DNA of 64,000 nucleotides from Flavobacterium sp. SLB02 (GCF_009664855.1 NZ_CP045928.1:2697755-2761754), one strand, 5' to 3'; positions 18,786-29,216 are shown, numbered from the stretch's first letter. Notes: generated by a model from the sequence alone, not told the origin. Numbers and translations: made by a program.

Positions 18786-19231
18786 TGTTTCAGGTTTCAG
18801 GGTTGAAATGAGAATACTTTGTCATTTTACCGCAAAGAGCGCAAAGTTATACGCAAAGTTCGCAAAGTATTTTCGAAGCATATCAATTTTTGCTACCGAC
18901 TGCTCAAGTTTTTTTTACTGGGCTGGAATAATCTCGCAAAGGCGCAAGGATGCAAAGTCTGTGTTTTAATAGTATTTAATTAACTCTAAAATAAGAACAT
19001 AAGCTTAAAAAACTTTGCGCCCCTGCGTCTTTGCGAGATTAAAACATTGCAACTTAAAAATTAAGTTTACAAACATTAGCAAATACAAAGTTTAAACACA
19101 AAGCTTTGCGTCCCGAGGCTTCGGGATGCGTTTTTATAAAACCTTGCTTAGTAAAAAATCTTGCGCCCTTTGCGGTAAAATGATAAAGTACTTCCATTCA
19201 CTTTTCAAACCTGAAACCTGAAACTTGAAAC
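18786..19231. repeat. Nested long inverted repeat
   Basis: Outer arms 18786-18848 and about 19160-19231 are reverse complements with few mismatches (GTTTCAGGTTTCAGG and later CATTTTACCGCAAAG on the left). Inner arms 18930-18958 and 19012-19040 pair around AATCTCGCAAAGGCGCAAGG. A CCCGAGGCTTCGGG palindrome lies at 19113-19126. The element has no coding capacity and could fold into a large hairpin. Confidence 0.7.
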
Positions 19232-19331
19232 AATTTCAACCTCTTTTCTCTCTTAACAAGATTTTTACTAAACGACTACCCGAAATATGTGTTAAGATTT
19301 CATAACTCAAAGTGTATCAGTCAAAAAGTTT

Positions 19332-19339
19332 TATATTTG
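19332..19339 (+). promoter_or_regulatory. Candidate -7 element for the LytS-type kinase
   Basis: TATATTTG matches TAnnTTTG, about 70 bp upstream of the kinase start. A -33 element is not obvious. Confidence 0.4.
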
Positions 19340-19410
19340 CACACGAAAAAATTTATTACCCTATTACAATTAAGGACTTCAATGCTCCTTAATTTTTTTT
19401 TTATTACACT

Positions 19411-20973
19411 TTGAAATTTACATTAAAAAATACCTTTTCCGGCAGGAACTTCTTCATTTTAGGAATCATTTTCATTGTTCTTACGCTGCTTTCTATTTAT
19501 ATACTGAGTGGTTTAATGACCGAGGTTACCGAAAAATCAAATGCCGAAAGTTCACAGCGAAGCTTTGTAAAAAAACAGGAAGTCATTGCGCAGGAATTAA
19601 CCCGCTTTTTAGAGACCAAAAACGAACTAAAACGAATTGTTGATATCAGCAATGCTAAAAACTTATCTGATAATCTAAAAGTTTTAAGTACTATTCATGC
19701 CAATGATAGTCTTGTCAAAAACAACTGGTTTGAGATTAATGACAAACAAATCGAATTTACAAGTTCTAAAAACAGCCCTGCTTTAAAAACTTCTATAAAG
19801 GATTTTGGTACTAAAAACAAAGACTTAAAACAATCTAATTCTATTGTTGACGATTCTGAAAACTTTTTTTGGCGTATTTATTATAAATACATCGCTGCGA
19901 ATGGTACTGTGGTTCGATACGGCTATGATATAGATCTGCAGTCTCTTCAGTCTTATTTCTCGACTATTGACCAGAAAGCGCCCAATTATGCTTTTGTTTT
20001 CGATAAAAAGGGAACGATCATTTATCATCCTGAAATAAAATTACTCAAAAAGAATATTTTTAAGCTTACCAATATAGCACCTCAGGATACTACTTTTGCT
20101 AAAAAAGAAGGATTCAGCAAACGAATTGCGCCTTCGGAATATTTGCTTTTGGATATTGTACGATATACCAAACGTCTGAATGTAAAAGGAACACATTGGT
20201 ATATCGCGGTAAACTTTCCGAGAGAAATTGCTAATGAAGATGTAAATGCGGTTAAAAAATATGCGTATCTCATTTATATTATTACCACTGCTATATTAAT
20301 TGTCTTCTTTTATTTGTTTAACATTTTCACCCGAAGAACTTTTCAGGAGAAAGAAATCCTGTCTCAGGAAAAAAACAAGCTTCTCTTGGAAAACGAAATG
20401 ATTAATAAAGAGAAAGCCCTGATTCAGCTACAGCAATTGAAGGAGCAGATTAATCCGCATTTTTTATTCAATTCGCTGAATTCGCTGTATATGCTGATTG
20501 AAAATAATACCGGCGTGGCGCGGAAATTTACATTAAACCTTTCTAAAATTTACAGGTATCTTATAAATCCTCCTGTTAACAATATTGTTACGGTTCAGGA
20601 AGAATTGCTTTTTATCGAAAAATACATCTTTTTGCAGCAAACCCGTTTTACTGGAGAATTCGTCTTTACGATCACTATTGAAGATGAAAGCTTTCTGGCA
20701 AAAAAAGTGCCTTATCTGGCTTTTCAGATTGCGGTTGAAAATGCGATCAAACATAATATTGCTTCTGAAGAAACTCCATTAAAAATAACAATTAGCATTA
20801 ACGAAAACGTTGTAATTATTACCAATAATTTAAACGAAAAGCAAAACTTCGGGAAAGAATCTAAGTTTGGTCACAAATACTTACAAAGTATTTATAATTA
20901 CTACGGTAAGGACGATTTTAAAGCCTTCAAAAAAGATGGCGATTTTACTTGCATTTTACCTTTAATTGGATAA
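19411..20973 (+). CDS. LytS/YehU-type sensor histidine kinase
   Basis: A 520-residue membrane kinase. A first membrane segment (about 12-34), a periplasmic sensor region (about 35-285, including a Cache/PAS-like 'NYAFVFDKKGTIIYHPEI'), a second membrane segment (about 288-310), a short coiled coil, and a His_kinase domain with QINPHFLFNSLNSLYMLIE (phospho-His in NPHFLFN) and an N-box QIAVENAIKHNIA. The G-box is degenerate. Translation seems to start at TTG (19411), since no suitable in-frame ATG precedes the first membrane segment. It heads a block of protease, SusC, SusD and a LytTR regulator, which is the likely phospho-acceptor. Confidence 0.88.
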   Translation: MKFTLKNTFSGRNFFILGIIFIVLTLLSIYILSGLMTEVTEKSNAESSQRSFVKKQEVIAQELTRFLETKNELKRIVDISNAKNLSDNLKVLSTIHANDSLVKNNWFEINDKQIEFTSSKNSPALKTSIKDFGTKNKDLKQSNSIVDDSENFFWRIYYKYIAANGTVVRYGYDIDLQSLQSYFSTIDQKAPNYAFVFDKKGTIIYHPEIKLLKKNIFKLTNIAPQDTTFAKKEGFSKRIAPSEYLLLDIVRYTKRLNVKGTHWYIAVNFPREIANEDVNAVKKYAYLIYIITTAILIVFFYLFNIFTRRTFQEKEILSQEKNKLLLENEMINKEKALIQLQQLKEQINPHFLFNSLNSLYMLIENNTGVARKFTLNLSKIYRYLINPPVNNIVTVQEELLFIEKYIFLQQTRFTGEFVFTITIEDESFLAKKVPYLAFQIAVENAIKHNIASEETPLKITISINENVVIITNNLNEKQNFGKESKFGHKYLQSIYNYYGKDDFKAFKKDGDFTCILPLIG

Positions 20974-20981
20974 AAAAAAAC

Positions 20982-21049
20982 ATTCACTCCCGAAAAAAAG
21001 CCACTCACTCCATTTTGCTTTTTTTAACGTAATTCATGCAATATTTTTA
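20982..21049 (+). promoter_or_regulatory. Candidate LytTR site and promoter of the protease-susCD operon
   Basis: The direct repeat ATTCACTCC (20982-20990) / ACTCACTCC (21003-21011) has a period of exactly 21 bp, two helical turns, as is typical for LytTR-domain dimers. About 30 bp downstream lies TATTTTTA (21042-21049), a weak form of TAnnTTTG. The site precedes the metalloprotease gene and probably binds the LytTR regulator encoded at 28437-29195. Confidence 0.5.
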
Positions 21050-21078
21050 GCCAAAAATTAACCTAAACTTAACTTTCT

Positions 21079-23679
21079 ATGAGAGAAAAGGCATTGTTGA
21101 GAAGTCTAAAAAATATCGCTTTGGTGGTATTGGTACTGAATACTAGTACTATGATGGCTCAAAAAAAGAATAAAAAGAATAAAGAAGACAAAACAGAACA
21201 AGTTAAGGATTCATTAAAAAATTCGAAAGGACAAAAATATGATGACCTTATCAAAAAAGGGACTTTCAAAAAAGGATTGTTCAATACCATTCAGGTAAAA
21301 ACAGACCTTTACCTGGAGATCAATGATTCATTGTTTCAAAGAGAGTTTTTGGTTGTCAATAAAATTTCAAATGTTCCTTTACCTGTTAATGATGCAGGTT
21401 TAAATAAAGGAATGAATTACGAGAATAAAATCATCACGTTTCATAAAGATCTTGTTGCCAAAAAAGTTTGGGTAAAATCATCTGTACCTAAAGTTTCATC
21501 GCCGGTTGGAGATGCTATTACACAATCTGTCAACAGCAATTTCTCAGAATCGATTATCGAAGTTTTTGATATCGAAACCAAAAACAATGATTCGACATCA
21601 GTAGTAATCAAAGCCAATAAGGTTTTCGACGGAAAACAAAAAAGTTTTAATGATGTGTTAAGCAATATTGGTTTTGGAGGATCTGTAAAATCTGAACTTT
21701 CGTATATAGAAAATGTGAAAACGTTTCCTAAAAATATTGTCGTAAAATCGCAACTGACTACTTCTGTTGCTGAAGGCGGTCCTGCCCTTTCGGTTACAAT
21801 TGGTGTTACTTCTAATATTATTTTATTGGATAAAGTACCTATGCAGGCTCGTTTTGCCGACAAACGTGTTGGGTATTTCTCTGAGAAACACTGGTATTTT
21901 AGTGATAATCAACATGCCATGCTCGAAAAAGAACTGATTACGCGCTGGAGATTAGAGCCTAAAAAAGAAGATATCGAAAGATACAAAAAAGGCGAATTGG
22001 TAGAACCTAAAAAGCCTATTGTTTATTATATCGATCCATCGACACCAAAACAATGGCGCTCTTATATTATAGAAGGAGTTCGCGACTGGCAGGCCGCTTT
22101 TGAAAAAGCAGGTTTTAAAAATGCCGTTATCGCAAAAGAACCTACAGAAGAAGATACAGATTTTGATATTGATGATGTACGCTACTCCGTGATTACTTAT
22201 GTGGCTTCGCCAAAATCAAATGCTATGGGACCTGCGGTTGTAGACCCAAGAAGCGGTGAAATTATTGAATCTGATATTATCTGGTGGCACAATGTAATGA
22301 CTTCATTACAAAGCTGGATGCGCATTCAGACCGGAGCAATTGACCCAAAAGCAAGAGGCAACAAATTTAGCGATGAACACATGGGAGAAGCAATTCGTTT
22401 TGTATCGTCTCATGAGGTTGGACACACTTTTGGCTTGAAACACAATATGGGTGCTTCATTTGCTTATCCGGTAGAATCATTAAGATCACCAGCTTTTACA
22501 GCAAAAATGGGAGGAACTGCTCCTTCGATCATGGATTATGCACGTTACAATTATATCGCTCAACCGGAAGATAATGTAGAAGCTATCACGCCAAAAATTG
22601 GTGAATACGATAAATATGCTATCGAATGGGGTTACAGATGGTATGCAGATCAAACAGAAGAACACAATGCGTTGAACGCCCTGATCTCGAAACACCAAAA
22701 TGATCCTGTTTATTTCTACGGAGAACAACAAGACGGTGACAGTACAATAGATCCTCGTTCACAATCTGAAGATTTGGGTGATGACGCTATGAAAGCCAGC
22801 GAATACGGACTTAAAAACTTAAAAAGAGTTGTTGGAAAAATCCTGGAATGGACGTATGATAAGGATGAATCTTATTACCAAACGGGTAAACTATATATTG
22901 GTGCAATTGGCCAATGGAATTTGTACAACTATCATGTATTAACCAATGTTGGTGGTATTTATTTGAATACTACAGTTCATGGTGATAACAAACAAAGTTA
23001 TGTAGCGGTTCCGGCTGCGATCCAGAAAAGAGCGGTTTCTTACTTATTAAACAATAGTATTAAACTTCCGGAATGGCTGTTTTTTAACCCGATTTTGGAT
23101 AAAACAAATCCGTTGAAAGATTCACCTCTTGGGCCTTACGAATACACGCCTTATACATTGGCAAGAGAATTACAATATGGAGTTTTATACAATCTGTTAA
23201 GTGACGATCGTTTATTGCGAATGACAGAAAACGAACTGTATCAGCGTAACGAGGTAAAAGAAAATGTATTCACGGTAACACAATTATTCAAAACAGTACA
23301 CCAAAGCATTTTTGCTCCTACGATCCAAAACAAATCACTTACGATTATGGAGCGTATGACACAGAAAAACTATGTAGATGTTTTAATTGTTTCTACCAAC
23401 AAACTTTTTGAAAAAACAGATACTAAAAAAATTATTCAGTTAGAAGAAACATTAAGCATGCCTCATTTATGTGATTATTTAGAGGAATCTAAAATGGCAC
23501 GTAATATTAATCAGTCGGCTCTGAAAAGAGTTTCTGAAGTTACATCTGATAAAAAAGGCGAATTAAATCAGATTTTGCAATTATTGAAAACAAAGAGAAA
23601 CATTGGCAATCAGGAAACGAAAAACCATTATTTCGACCTCATTCAACGTATCGAAAAAGCATTAAACAACACACTATAA
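21079..23679 (+). CDS. Zinc-dependent metalloprotease, DUF5117/DUF5118 type
   Basis: An 866-residue exported protease of the metzincin type. A signal peptide (about 1-27, ending MMAQ) is followed by a Lys-rich stretch, DUF5118/DUF5117-like regions (about 50-330), and the catalytic motif HEVGHTFGLKH starting at His445 (HExxHxxGxxH). A downstream SIMDY gives the Met-turn. It is placed directly ahead of susC/susD, 25 bp from susC, so it is probably a periplasmic or surface protease working on a substrate of that uptake pair. The specificity is unknown. Confidence 0.88.
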   Translation: MREKALLRSLKNIALVVLVLNTSTMMAQKKNKKNKEDKTEQVKDSLKNSKGQKYDDLIKKGTFKKGLFNTIQVKTDLYLEINDSLFQREFLVVNKISNVPLPVNDAGLNKGMNYENKIITFHKDLVAKKVWVKSSVPKVSSPVGDAITQSVNSNFSESIIEVFDIETKNNDSTSVVIKANKVFDGKQKSFNDVLSNIGFGGSVKSELSYIENVKTFPKNIVVKSQLTTSVAEGGPALSVTIGVTSNIILLDKVPMQARFADKRVGYFSEKHWYFSDNQHAMLEKELITRWRLEPKKEDIERYKKGELVEPKKPIVYYIDPSTPKQWRSYIIEGVRDWQAAFEKAGFKNAVIAKEPTEEDTDFDIDDVRYSVITYVASPKSNAMGPAVVDPRSGEIIESDIIWWHNVMTSLQSWMRIQTGAIDPKARGNKFSDEHMGEAIRFVSSHEVGHTFGLKHNMGASFAYPVESLRSPAFTAKMGGTAPSIMDYARYNYIAQPEDNVEAITPKIGEYDKYAIEWGYRWYADQTEEHNALNALISKHQNDPVYFYGEQQDGDSTIDPRSQSEDLGDDAMKASEYGLKNLKRVVGKILEWTYDKDESYYQTGKLYIGAIGQWNLYNYHVLTNVGGIYLNTTVHGDNKQSYVAVPAAIQKRAVSYLLNNSIKLPEWLFFNPILDKTNPLKDSPLGPYEYTPYTLARELQYGVLYNLLSDDRLLRMTENELYQRNEVKENVFTVTQLFKTVHQSIFAPTIQNKSLTIMERMTQKNYVDVLIVSTNKLFEKTDTKKIIQLEETLSMPHLCDYLEESKMARNINQSALKRVSEVTSDKKGELNQILQLLKTKRNIGNQETKNHYFDLIQRIEKALNNTL

Positions 23680-23704
23680 TTTAACACAATCCAAAAACAA
23701 ACCA

Positions 23705-26700
23705 ATGAAGAATTTATTTTACATGCTGAGTTTCCTACTTGCCCTCTCGGGGTATGCGCAGGAAAGGACTATTAAAGGAAAAGTACTGGACGCCAAAGAC
23801 GGACTGCCGATACCGGGAGTTACTGTTTATGTCGAGAACAGTTCTATATCCAACAACACAGAACAAAAAGGGGTCATCACGAGCGCAAGCCTAGGTACAG
23901 TAACTGATTTTGATGGTGCATTCGAATTCAAAATCAACAGTAACATCAAAAGTTTAAGAGTTTCCTATATGGGATATTTGCCTTATACAATTGATATTAC
24001 AGATAAAAACCAATATACTATTTCTTTAAAATCTGACGTAAGCGAATTAAAAGAAATTGTAGTTACAGGTTACCAAAAGATCGAAAAAAGAAAACTGACT
24101 TCAGCTGTTGCAAAAGTTGAAATGGCAGATATCAAACAAGCGGGTGTGGCGAGTTTGGATCAAATGTTAATTGGTCAGGTTGCGGGTGTTGCCGTAACAC
24201 AACAAACAGGAGCTCCGGGAACGATCTCAAAAATCAGAATTCGTGGTACAGCATCTCTTAATGGTGCACAGGATCCGTTATGGGTTTTAGATGGTTTACC
24301 TCTTGAAGGAAATGATGTTCCTCAAAACTACGACAAAGACAATATTGACGTATTGAGCAATTTTTCTATCGCAGGTTTAAATCCTGAAGATATTAAAGAT
24401 ATTACCATATTAAAAGATGCTGCTGCAACTGCCATTTACGGTGCAAGAGCTGCAAACGGAGTTATTGTGGTAACGACTAAAAAAGGAAAAAAAGGAAGTA
24501 TGAAAGTAGATTTGAATGTAAATACTTTCGTGACTCAAAAACCTGATTTTTCTAAATTAAACCTTTTAAATTCTTCTCAAAAAGTAGATTTTGAACTTTC
24601 GCTGGCTTCAAGAGAGGATTTGACTTACAGAGACGGTAATGGAGAAATTTCCCGTATTCTTAATCAGGCTAATGAATTAGGAGCCTACAGATCGGGAGGT
24701 TTTTCGTCTCTAAGTCCAGCAACACAAAACTCAATCAACGCTTTAAGAAATGTCAATACTAATTGGGGTGATTTATTGTACAGAAGTGCTATCAATAAAC
24801 AGTATACATTAAGTTTATCTGGTGGTGGAGAAAAATCTGATTACTATTTCTCTTTAGGAGCTTACAATGAAGAAGGTGCTACTATAGGAACTGGTTTTGA
24901 CAGATACAACCTTACCTTAAAAAACAACTTTGATGTAACCGATAAATTGCATGTTGGTGTTGGAATTTTTGGTACGCAAAGCAAGAAATCATCTTATATT
25001 TCAGATACAGACACTTTTACCAATCCTGCTAATTACTCCAGAAATGCAAATCCATATCTAACGCCATTAAACGCTGATGGAAGTTATAATTATGATAAAG
25101 ATATGCTTGGATATGGAAACGGAAGAGTATATATTCCTTTTAATTACTTAGAAGAAAGAGAAAATACCAATTATGAATTGACAACAAGATCTATAAAAGC
25201 ATTGCTTGATGTTGATTATAATATTACAAAAGGATTAAAAGCAAGTACACAAATTGGTTTACAGTTTGACAACAATGCCTCTGAAAAATATGCCGGTAAA
25301 GACACTTACTATACCCGAAAAGAAAGAGAAAAAACAAGTGTATTTGCAAACGGAGCTTATACTTATTTCCTTCCTGTTGGCGGAATTATTCAAAATTCAA
25401 ACACTGACTTTTTTCAATATAACTGGAAAACGATGGTGAACTATAGCACCACTCTTGGAGGAAAACATGAGTTAGAATTTATGGTGGGTAATGAATTAAG
25501 AAAAAACAAAAGCACAGCTATCAATACAAAAGGTTTTGGTTTCGACCCAAAAACGTTGACTACAACTCAAATTGTTTTTCCAACTGAAAATTATGCAGCT
25601 GACGCAAACTACAGAACGTATTTAAAGAATGAAAACGAAAATGCATTTGCATCGTTTTTTGCAACAGCATCTTATACTTATGACAGAAAATATACTTTCT
25701 TTGGAAGTGTTCGTTACGACGGTTCAGATTTATTTGGTGTAGATCCTAAATACAAATACTTACCATTATGGGCAGTTTCCGGTTCATGGGCAGTATCTGA
25801 AGAAAATTTCTTAAAAGGTAATGAAGTAGTTTCTAATTTACGATTACGTGCATCTTACGGTTTACAAGGAAATATCGATAAAAACACTTCTCCCTATGTA
25901 GTTGGAGAAAACAAAACGGTAGTTATTTTACCGGGGCAAACAGAACCTATTATTAATGTAATTTCTCCTCCAAATGATAAATTAAGATGGGAAAAGACAG
26001 AGAATACCAACTTTGGGATGGATCTTGGTTTGTTCAATAACCGTATTAGTATTGTAACAGATGTTTACGGAAGAAAAAGTACCGATTTAATTGGTTTACA
26101 ATCGCTTCCTGTTGAAAACGGTTTTGAGTTTACAAACGCTAACTGGGCTCAGGTAACGAATAAAGGATATGAGATAGCTTTGTCTACACGAAACATTGAT
26201 CGCCCGAACTTTAAGTGGAATACCACTATAAATTTTGCTCACAATAAGAGCAAGGTTGATCGTATTCAGACAAGATCTAATAGTTATTTACCATCAAGAG
26301 AAGGATTACCTGTTAATGCCGTATTTGCATTAAAAACAGCAGGAATTGATGAAAGTGGTTTCCCTTTATTTGTAAACAAAAAAGGAGAAACTGTAAGCAC
26401 ACAAACTCTTTTTGGTCTTTTTGATCCTTATGCAGATTTCTTCCCTGGCGTTTTATCTCAATCAAAACTTACGGATGAAGAAACAAGAGATTTGTTTAGT
26501 TATGTTGGAGATGCAGATCCTAAATTTACCGGTGGTTTTATCAACACTTTTAAAGTTCATAATTTTGATCTTACAATTGCTACTACTTTCAATCTTAAAC
26601 AAACCGTTGTTGAGAAACCAAATTTTAATGGTACAACGTTAGATCGTGGTCAAAACTACACTACAGATGTTCTTAATGCATGGTCACCTACTAATACAGG

Positions 26701-27046
26701 TTCACACATACCAGGAATTACCAGTGAGACTTCAGGAACAGGAGATTCATGGATGGCATACCAATGGTATTCTGGCGGAGCACCACTTAATGTTTACAAT
26801 TATCTGGATACCTGGGTTCACGAAATGAGTTACATGCGTTTAAGCAGTGTTCGTTTAGGATATTCATTGCCTAAAACTGCAACAAAAACTTTGTTTATGG
26901 ATAGCATTAGATTTAGTATCGAAGGAAGAAACTTATTTGTAATCAGCTCTGATTATAAAGGTTACTTTGACCCGGAAACATTCGGAAATATCTATGCACA
27001 ACCAATCCCAAGATCAATTTCTTTAGGATGTAACCTAACTTTTTAA
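23705..27046 (+). CDS. SusC/RagA family TonB-linked outer membrane protein
   Basis: An 1113-residue outer-membrane transporter. Signal peptide (about 1-19, ending GYAQ), carboxypeptidase-regulatory-like domain (GKVLDAKDGLPIPGVTVYVE, about 22-110), TonB box region (ELKEIVVTGYQKIEKRKLTSAV), plug with the SusC signature (LKDAAATAIYGARAANGVIVV), and a long barrel ending in LGCNLTF. It is followed after 11 bp by susD. The pair imports a bound oligomer through the outer membrane; the protease upstream points to a peptide or glycoprotein, not a plain glycan, as no glycoside hydrolase is nearby. Confidence 0.95.
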   Translation: MKNLFYMLSFLLALSGYAQERTIKGKVLDAKDGLPIPGVTVYVENSSISNNTEQKGVITSASLGTVTDFDGAFEFKINSNIKSLRVSYMGYLPYTIDITDKNQYTISLKSDVSELKEIVVTGYQKIEKRKLTSAVAKVEMADIKQAGVASLDQMLIGQVAGVAVTQQTGAPGTISKIRIRGTASLNGAQDPLWVLDGLPLEGNDVPQNYDKDNIDVLSNFSIAGLNPEDIKDITILKDAAATAIYGARAANGVIVVTTKKGKKGSMKVDLNVNTFVTQKPDFSKLNLLNSSQKVDFELSLASREDLTYRDGNGEISRILNQANELGAYRSGGFSSLSPATQNSINALRNVNTNWGDLLYRSAINKQYTLSLSGGGEKSDYYFSLGAYNEEGATIGTGFDRYNLTLKNNFDVTDKLHVGVGIFGTQSKKSSYISDTDTFTNPANYSRNANPYLTPLNADGSYNYDKDMLGYGNGRVYIPFNYLEERENTNYELTTRSIKALLDVDYNITKGLKASTQIGLQFDNNASEKYAGKDTYYTRKEREKTSVFANGAYTYFLPVGGIIQNSNTDFFQYNWKTMVNYSTTLGGKHELEFMVGNELRKNKSTAINTKGFGFDPKTLTTTQIVFPTENYAADANYRTYLKNENENAFASFFATASYTYDRKYTFFGSVRYDGSDLFGVDPKYKYLPLWAVSGSWAVSEENFLKGNEVVSNLRLRASYGLQGNIDKNTSPYVVGENKTVVILPGQTEPIINVISPPNDKLRWEKTENTNFGMDLGLFNNRISIVTDVYGRKSTDLIGLQSLPVENGFEFTNANWAQVTNKGYEIALSTRNIDRPNFKWNTTINFAHNKSKVDRIQTRSNSYLPSREGLPVNAVFALKTAGIDESGFPLFVNKKGETVSTQTLFGLFDPYADFFPGVLSQSKLTDEETRDLFSYVGDADPKFTGGFINTFKVHNFDLTIATTFNLKQTVVEKPNFNGTTLDRGQNYTTDVLNAWSPTNTGSHIPGITSETSGTGDSWMAYQWYSGGAPLNVYNYLDTWVHEMSYMRLSSVRLGYSLPKTATKTLFMDSIRFSIEGRNLFVISSDYKGYFDPETFGNIYAQPIPRSISLGCNLTF

Positions 27047-27057
27047 TCTGATTTAAA

Positions 27058-28377
27058 ATGAAAAATATATTAAAATACGTATTCTTTGCCGGTGTAGCCA
27101 TTACGACTGTAAGCTGCGACCATTATCTTGATGTTGAACCGGTTGGCAAAGTAATTCCGGAAACCTTAACTGATTATAGAGCAATAATGACAAAAGGCTA
27201 TTCTATAACAGCTATTCATAAAGCATTATCTGCTATTAGAGCAGACGAATTGGTTTTAGATGAATTTAATGATAATGCCACTTTCTACAGGGATCATTAT
27301 ATTTGGAAAGATGCCAATCCTGATAAAACAACAAACAGTTTTCCGTATGCTGGTTTGTACAACAGAATTTTCTATACGAATGTGATCATCAACGAAGCAA
27401 GCGCAAAATTAGCGCCTTCTGCAGAGAAAGATCAATTACTTGGAGAAGCTTATGCATTAAGAGCATTAACTTACTTTGACTTATTGAACATATTTAGTAA
27501 ACCTTATAATGCTGCAACAGCTGCAACAGACAGAGGAGTTCCATTAGCTTTAAAAATAGATTTAGAACAGGCTTATGTTCCCCAAAGTGTCGCTGTTATT
27601 TACGACCAGATTTTATCTGATGATGAAGAGGCTAGAAAATTATTGAATTTAGATACTCAAACAGCGGGTATAAACTACCGTTTTTCTAAAGCTTCATTAT
27701 ATGCTATGGAATCTCGTATTTTCCTTTACAGAAAAGAATGGGCTAAAGCTATTGAAGCTGCAGATAAAGCCATGACATACAAAAGTGCTTTAATCAACTT
27801 AAACACAACAGCTGCTTTGCCTAATCTTTATAACGGACCAGAATCTATACTAGCGCTTGAGGATCCTTTTATTAATCTTTTAAAAGGGACATCCTATGCT
27901 GCGCCAACCTTAACAGGGGTTTATGATAAAACAAACGACTTACGTTTTGCTTTGTATTATCAGGCAAGCGGAAGCAGATACAGATTCAGAAAAGGGGGTG
28001 ATATCGCTCAAAAATGTACTTTCAGAACAGCTGAATTGTACTTAACCAAAGCAGAAGCATCAGCACAATTAAACGATCTGCCAACAGCGAGAACAACTGT
28101 AATCACTTTTATCAAAAACAGATATACTGCAACGGCTTTTAACGCCTTAAGTTCATCGATTGCTGCTATGACACAAACTCAGCTTCTTGATTTTATTACT
28201 CAGGAAAGACAACGTGAGTTTGCTGTAGAAGGTCACCGTTGGTTTGATTTGCGAAGAACCACTCAAAAACAAATCATTCATACTTTTAATGATCAGGATT
28301 ATACATTAATAGAAAATGATCCGCGTTATACGCTTCCATTTCCTCTTGATGCCCGTTTAAACAATCCTGAATTGTAA
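27058..28377 (+). CDS. SusD/RagB family surface lipoprotein
   Basis: A 439-residue lipoprotein (lipobox ending VSCDHYLDV) with the TPR-like SusD fold: an N-terminal LDVEPVGKVIPETLTDYRA, the EAYALRALTYFDLLNIF helix, KAEASAQLND, and the C-terminal ERQREFAVEGHRWFDLRR signature. It caps the adjacent SusC and binds substrate at the cell surface. It is the last gene before a strong terminator (28385-28413). Confidence 0.93.
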   Translation: MKNILKYVFFAGVAITTVSCDHYLDVEPVGKVIPETLTDYRAIMTKGYSITAIHKALSAIRADELVLDEFNDNATFYRDHYIWKDANPDKTTNSFPYAGLYNRIFYTNVIINEASAKLAPSAEKDQLLGEAYALRALTYFDLLNIFSKPYNAATAATDRGVPLALKIDLEQAYVPQSVAVIYDQILSDDEEARKLLNLDTQTAGINYRFSKASLYAMESRIFLYRKEWAKAIEAADKAMTYKSALINLNTTAALPNLYNGPESILALEDPFINLLKGTSYAAPTLTGVYDKTNDLRFALYYQASGSRYRFRKGGDIAQKCTFRTAELYLTKAEASAQLNDLPTARTTVITFIKNRYTATAFNALSSSIAAMTQTQLLDFITQERQREFAVEGHRWFDLRRTTQKQIIHTFNDQDYTLIENDPRYTLPFPLDARLNNPEL

Positions 28378-28384
28378 TAAAATT

Positions 28385-28413
28385 AGCTCCGTTTTTAACG
28401 GAGCTTTTTTTTT
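28385..28413 (+). terminator. Rho-independent terminator after susD
   Basis: AGCTCCGTT-TTT-AACGGAGCT followed by nine T residues. It separates the protease-susCD operon from the LytTR regulator gene. Confidence 0.9.
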
Positions 28414-28436
28414 AACTTTACAGAAAACTAAACGTA

Positions 28437-29195
28437 ATGAAAGTAGTTATTATTGAAGACGAACATTTGGCTTCAAGCTATCTCAAATCTATTTTAGAAC
28501 AGCAAAGTATCATTTCGATTAATGAAATAACGGTACTGAAATCTGTAAAAGATGCCGTTGCTTTTTTTAAAGTAAATACTGTTGATCTTGCCTTTATGGA
28601 TATTCATTTAGGAGACGGAAAAAGTCTTGACATTTTTGAGCAGGCAACTGTTTCATGTCCTGTTATTTTTATTACCGCTTACGATTCTTATGCCGTAAAA
28701 GTCTTCAAACATTTCACCATCGATTATCTTCTAAAACCATATGAAGAAGAGGAATTACATGAAGCTTTACTAAAATACAAAAACATAAAAGAAACCTTCA
28801 ACACCAACCTGATTGTTGAATCTTTGGTCGAAATTGAAAATCAAAGCAACGTTCAGTATCATTTTTTAGTCAATCACAGAGATAAACTCCTTTCTATAAA
28901 TGACACTTCGATTACCTATTTTTATGCTACAGGAAAGCATATGTATATTTACACCAATTCCGGCAGCAGCTATTTGTATAACAGCAATCTAAAAGATTTG
29001 GTCAATAAACTTAATTCTGTTCTTTTTTTTAAAATCAATCGAAAATACATCATCAACCGCCATCATATTCAGGAAATCATCAAACATTCGAGTCAGAAAA
29101 TCGAAATTTTATTCAATGTCGATGTTCCGGATACTGAACCTATTATTTTAAGTAAAAAGGAAATTAATAATTTTAAGAATTGGCTGGATTCTTAA
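28437..29195 (+). CDS. LytTR family response regulator
   Basis: A 252-residue DNA-binding regulator: receiver domain (acidic pocket EDEH, phospho-acceptor Asp55 in LAFMDIHLGD, Lys in DYLLKPYEEE) and LytTR domain (about 145-252, with FYATGKHMYIYT and FFKINRKYIINRHHIQEI). The cognate kinase is most likely the LytS-type protein at 19411, so the two-component pair brackets the protease-susCD operon. The 21-bp-spaced repeat at 20982-21011 is its candidate target. Confidence 0.92.
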   Translation: MKVVIIEDEHLASSYLKSILEQQSIISINEITVLKSVKDAVAFFKVNTVDLAFMDIHLGDGKSLDIFEQATVSCPVIFITAYDSYAVKVFKHFTIDYLLKPYEEEELHEALLKYKNIKETFNTNLIVESLVEIENQSNVQYHFLVNHRDKLLSINDTSITYFYATGKHMYIYTNSGSSYLYNSNLKDLVNKLNSVLFFKINRKYIINRHHIQEIIKHSSQKIEILFNVDVPDTEPIILSKKEINNFKNWLDS

Positions 29196-29216
29196 TACTT
29201 TGTGCTTATTTTTTTT

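Noticed and set aside
21441..21863. A 140-codon minus-strand frame inside the metalloprotease gene
   Set aside because: It lies fully within a well-supported gene and shows no known motif.
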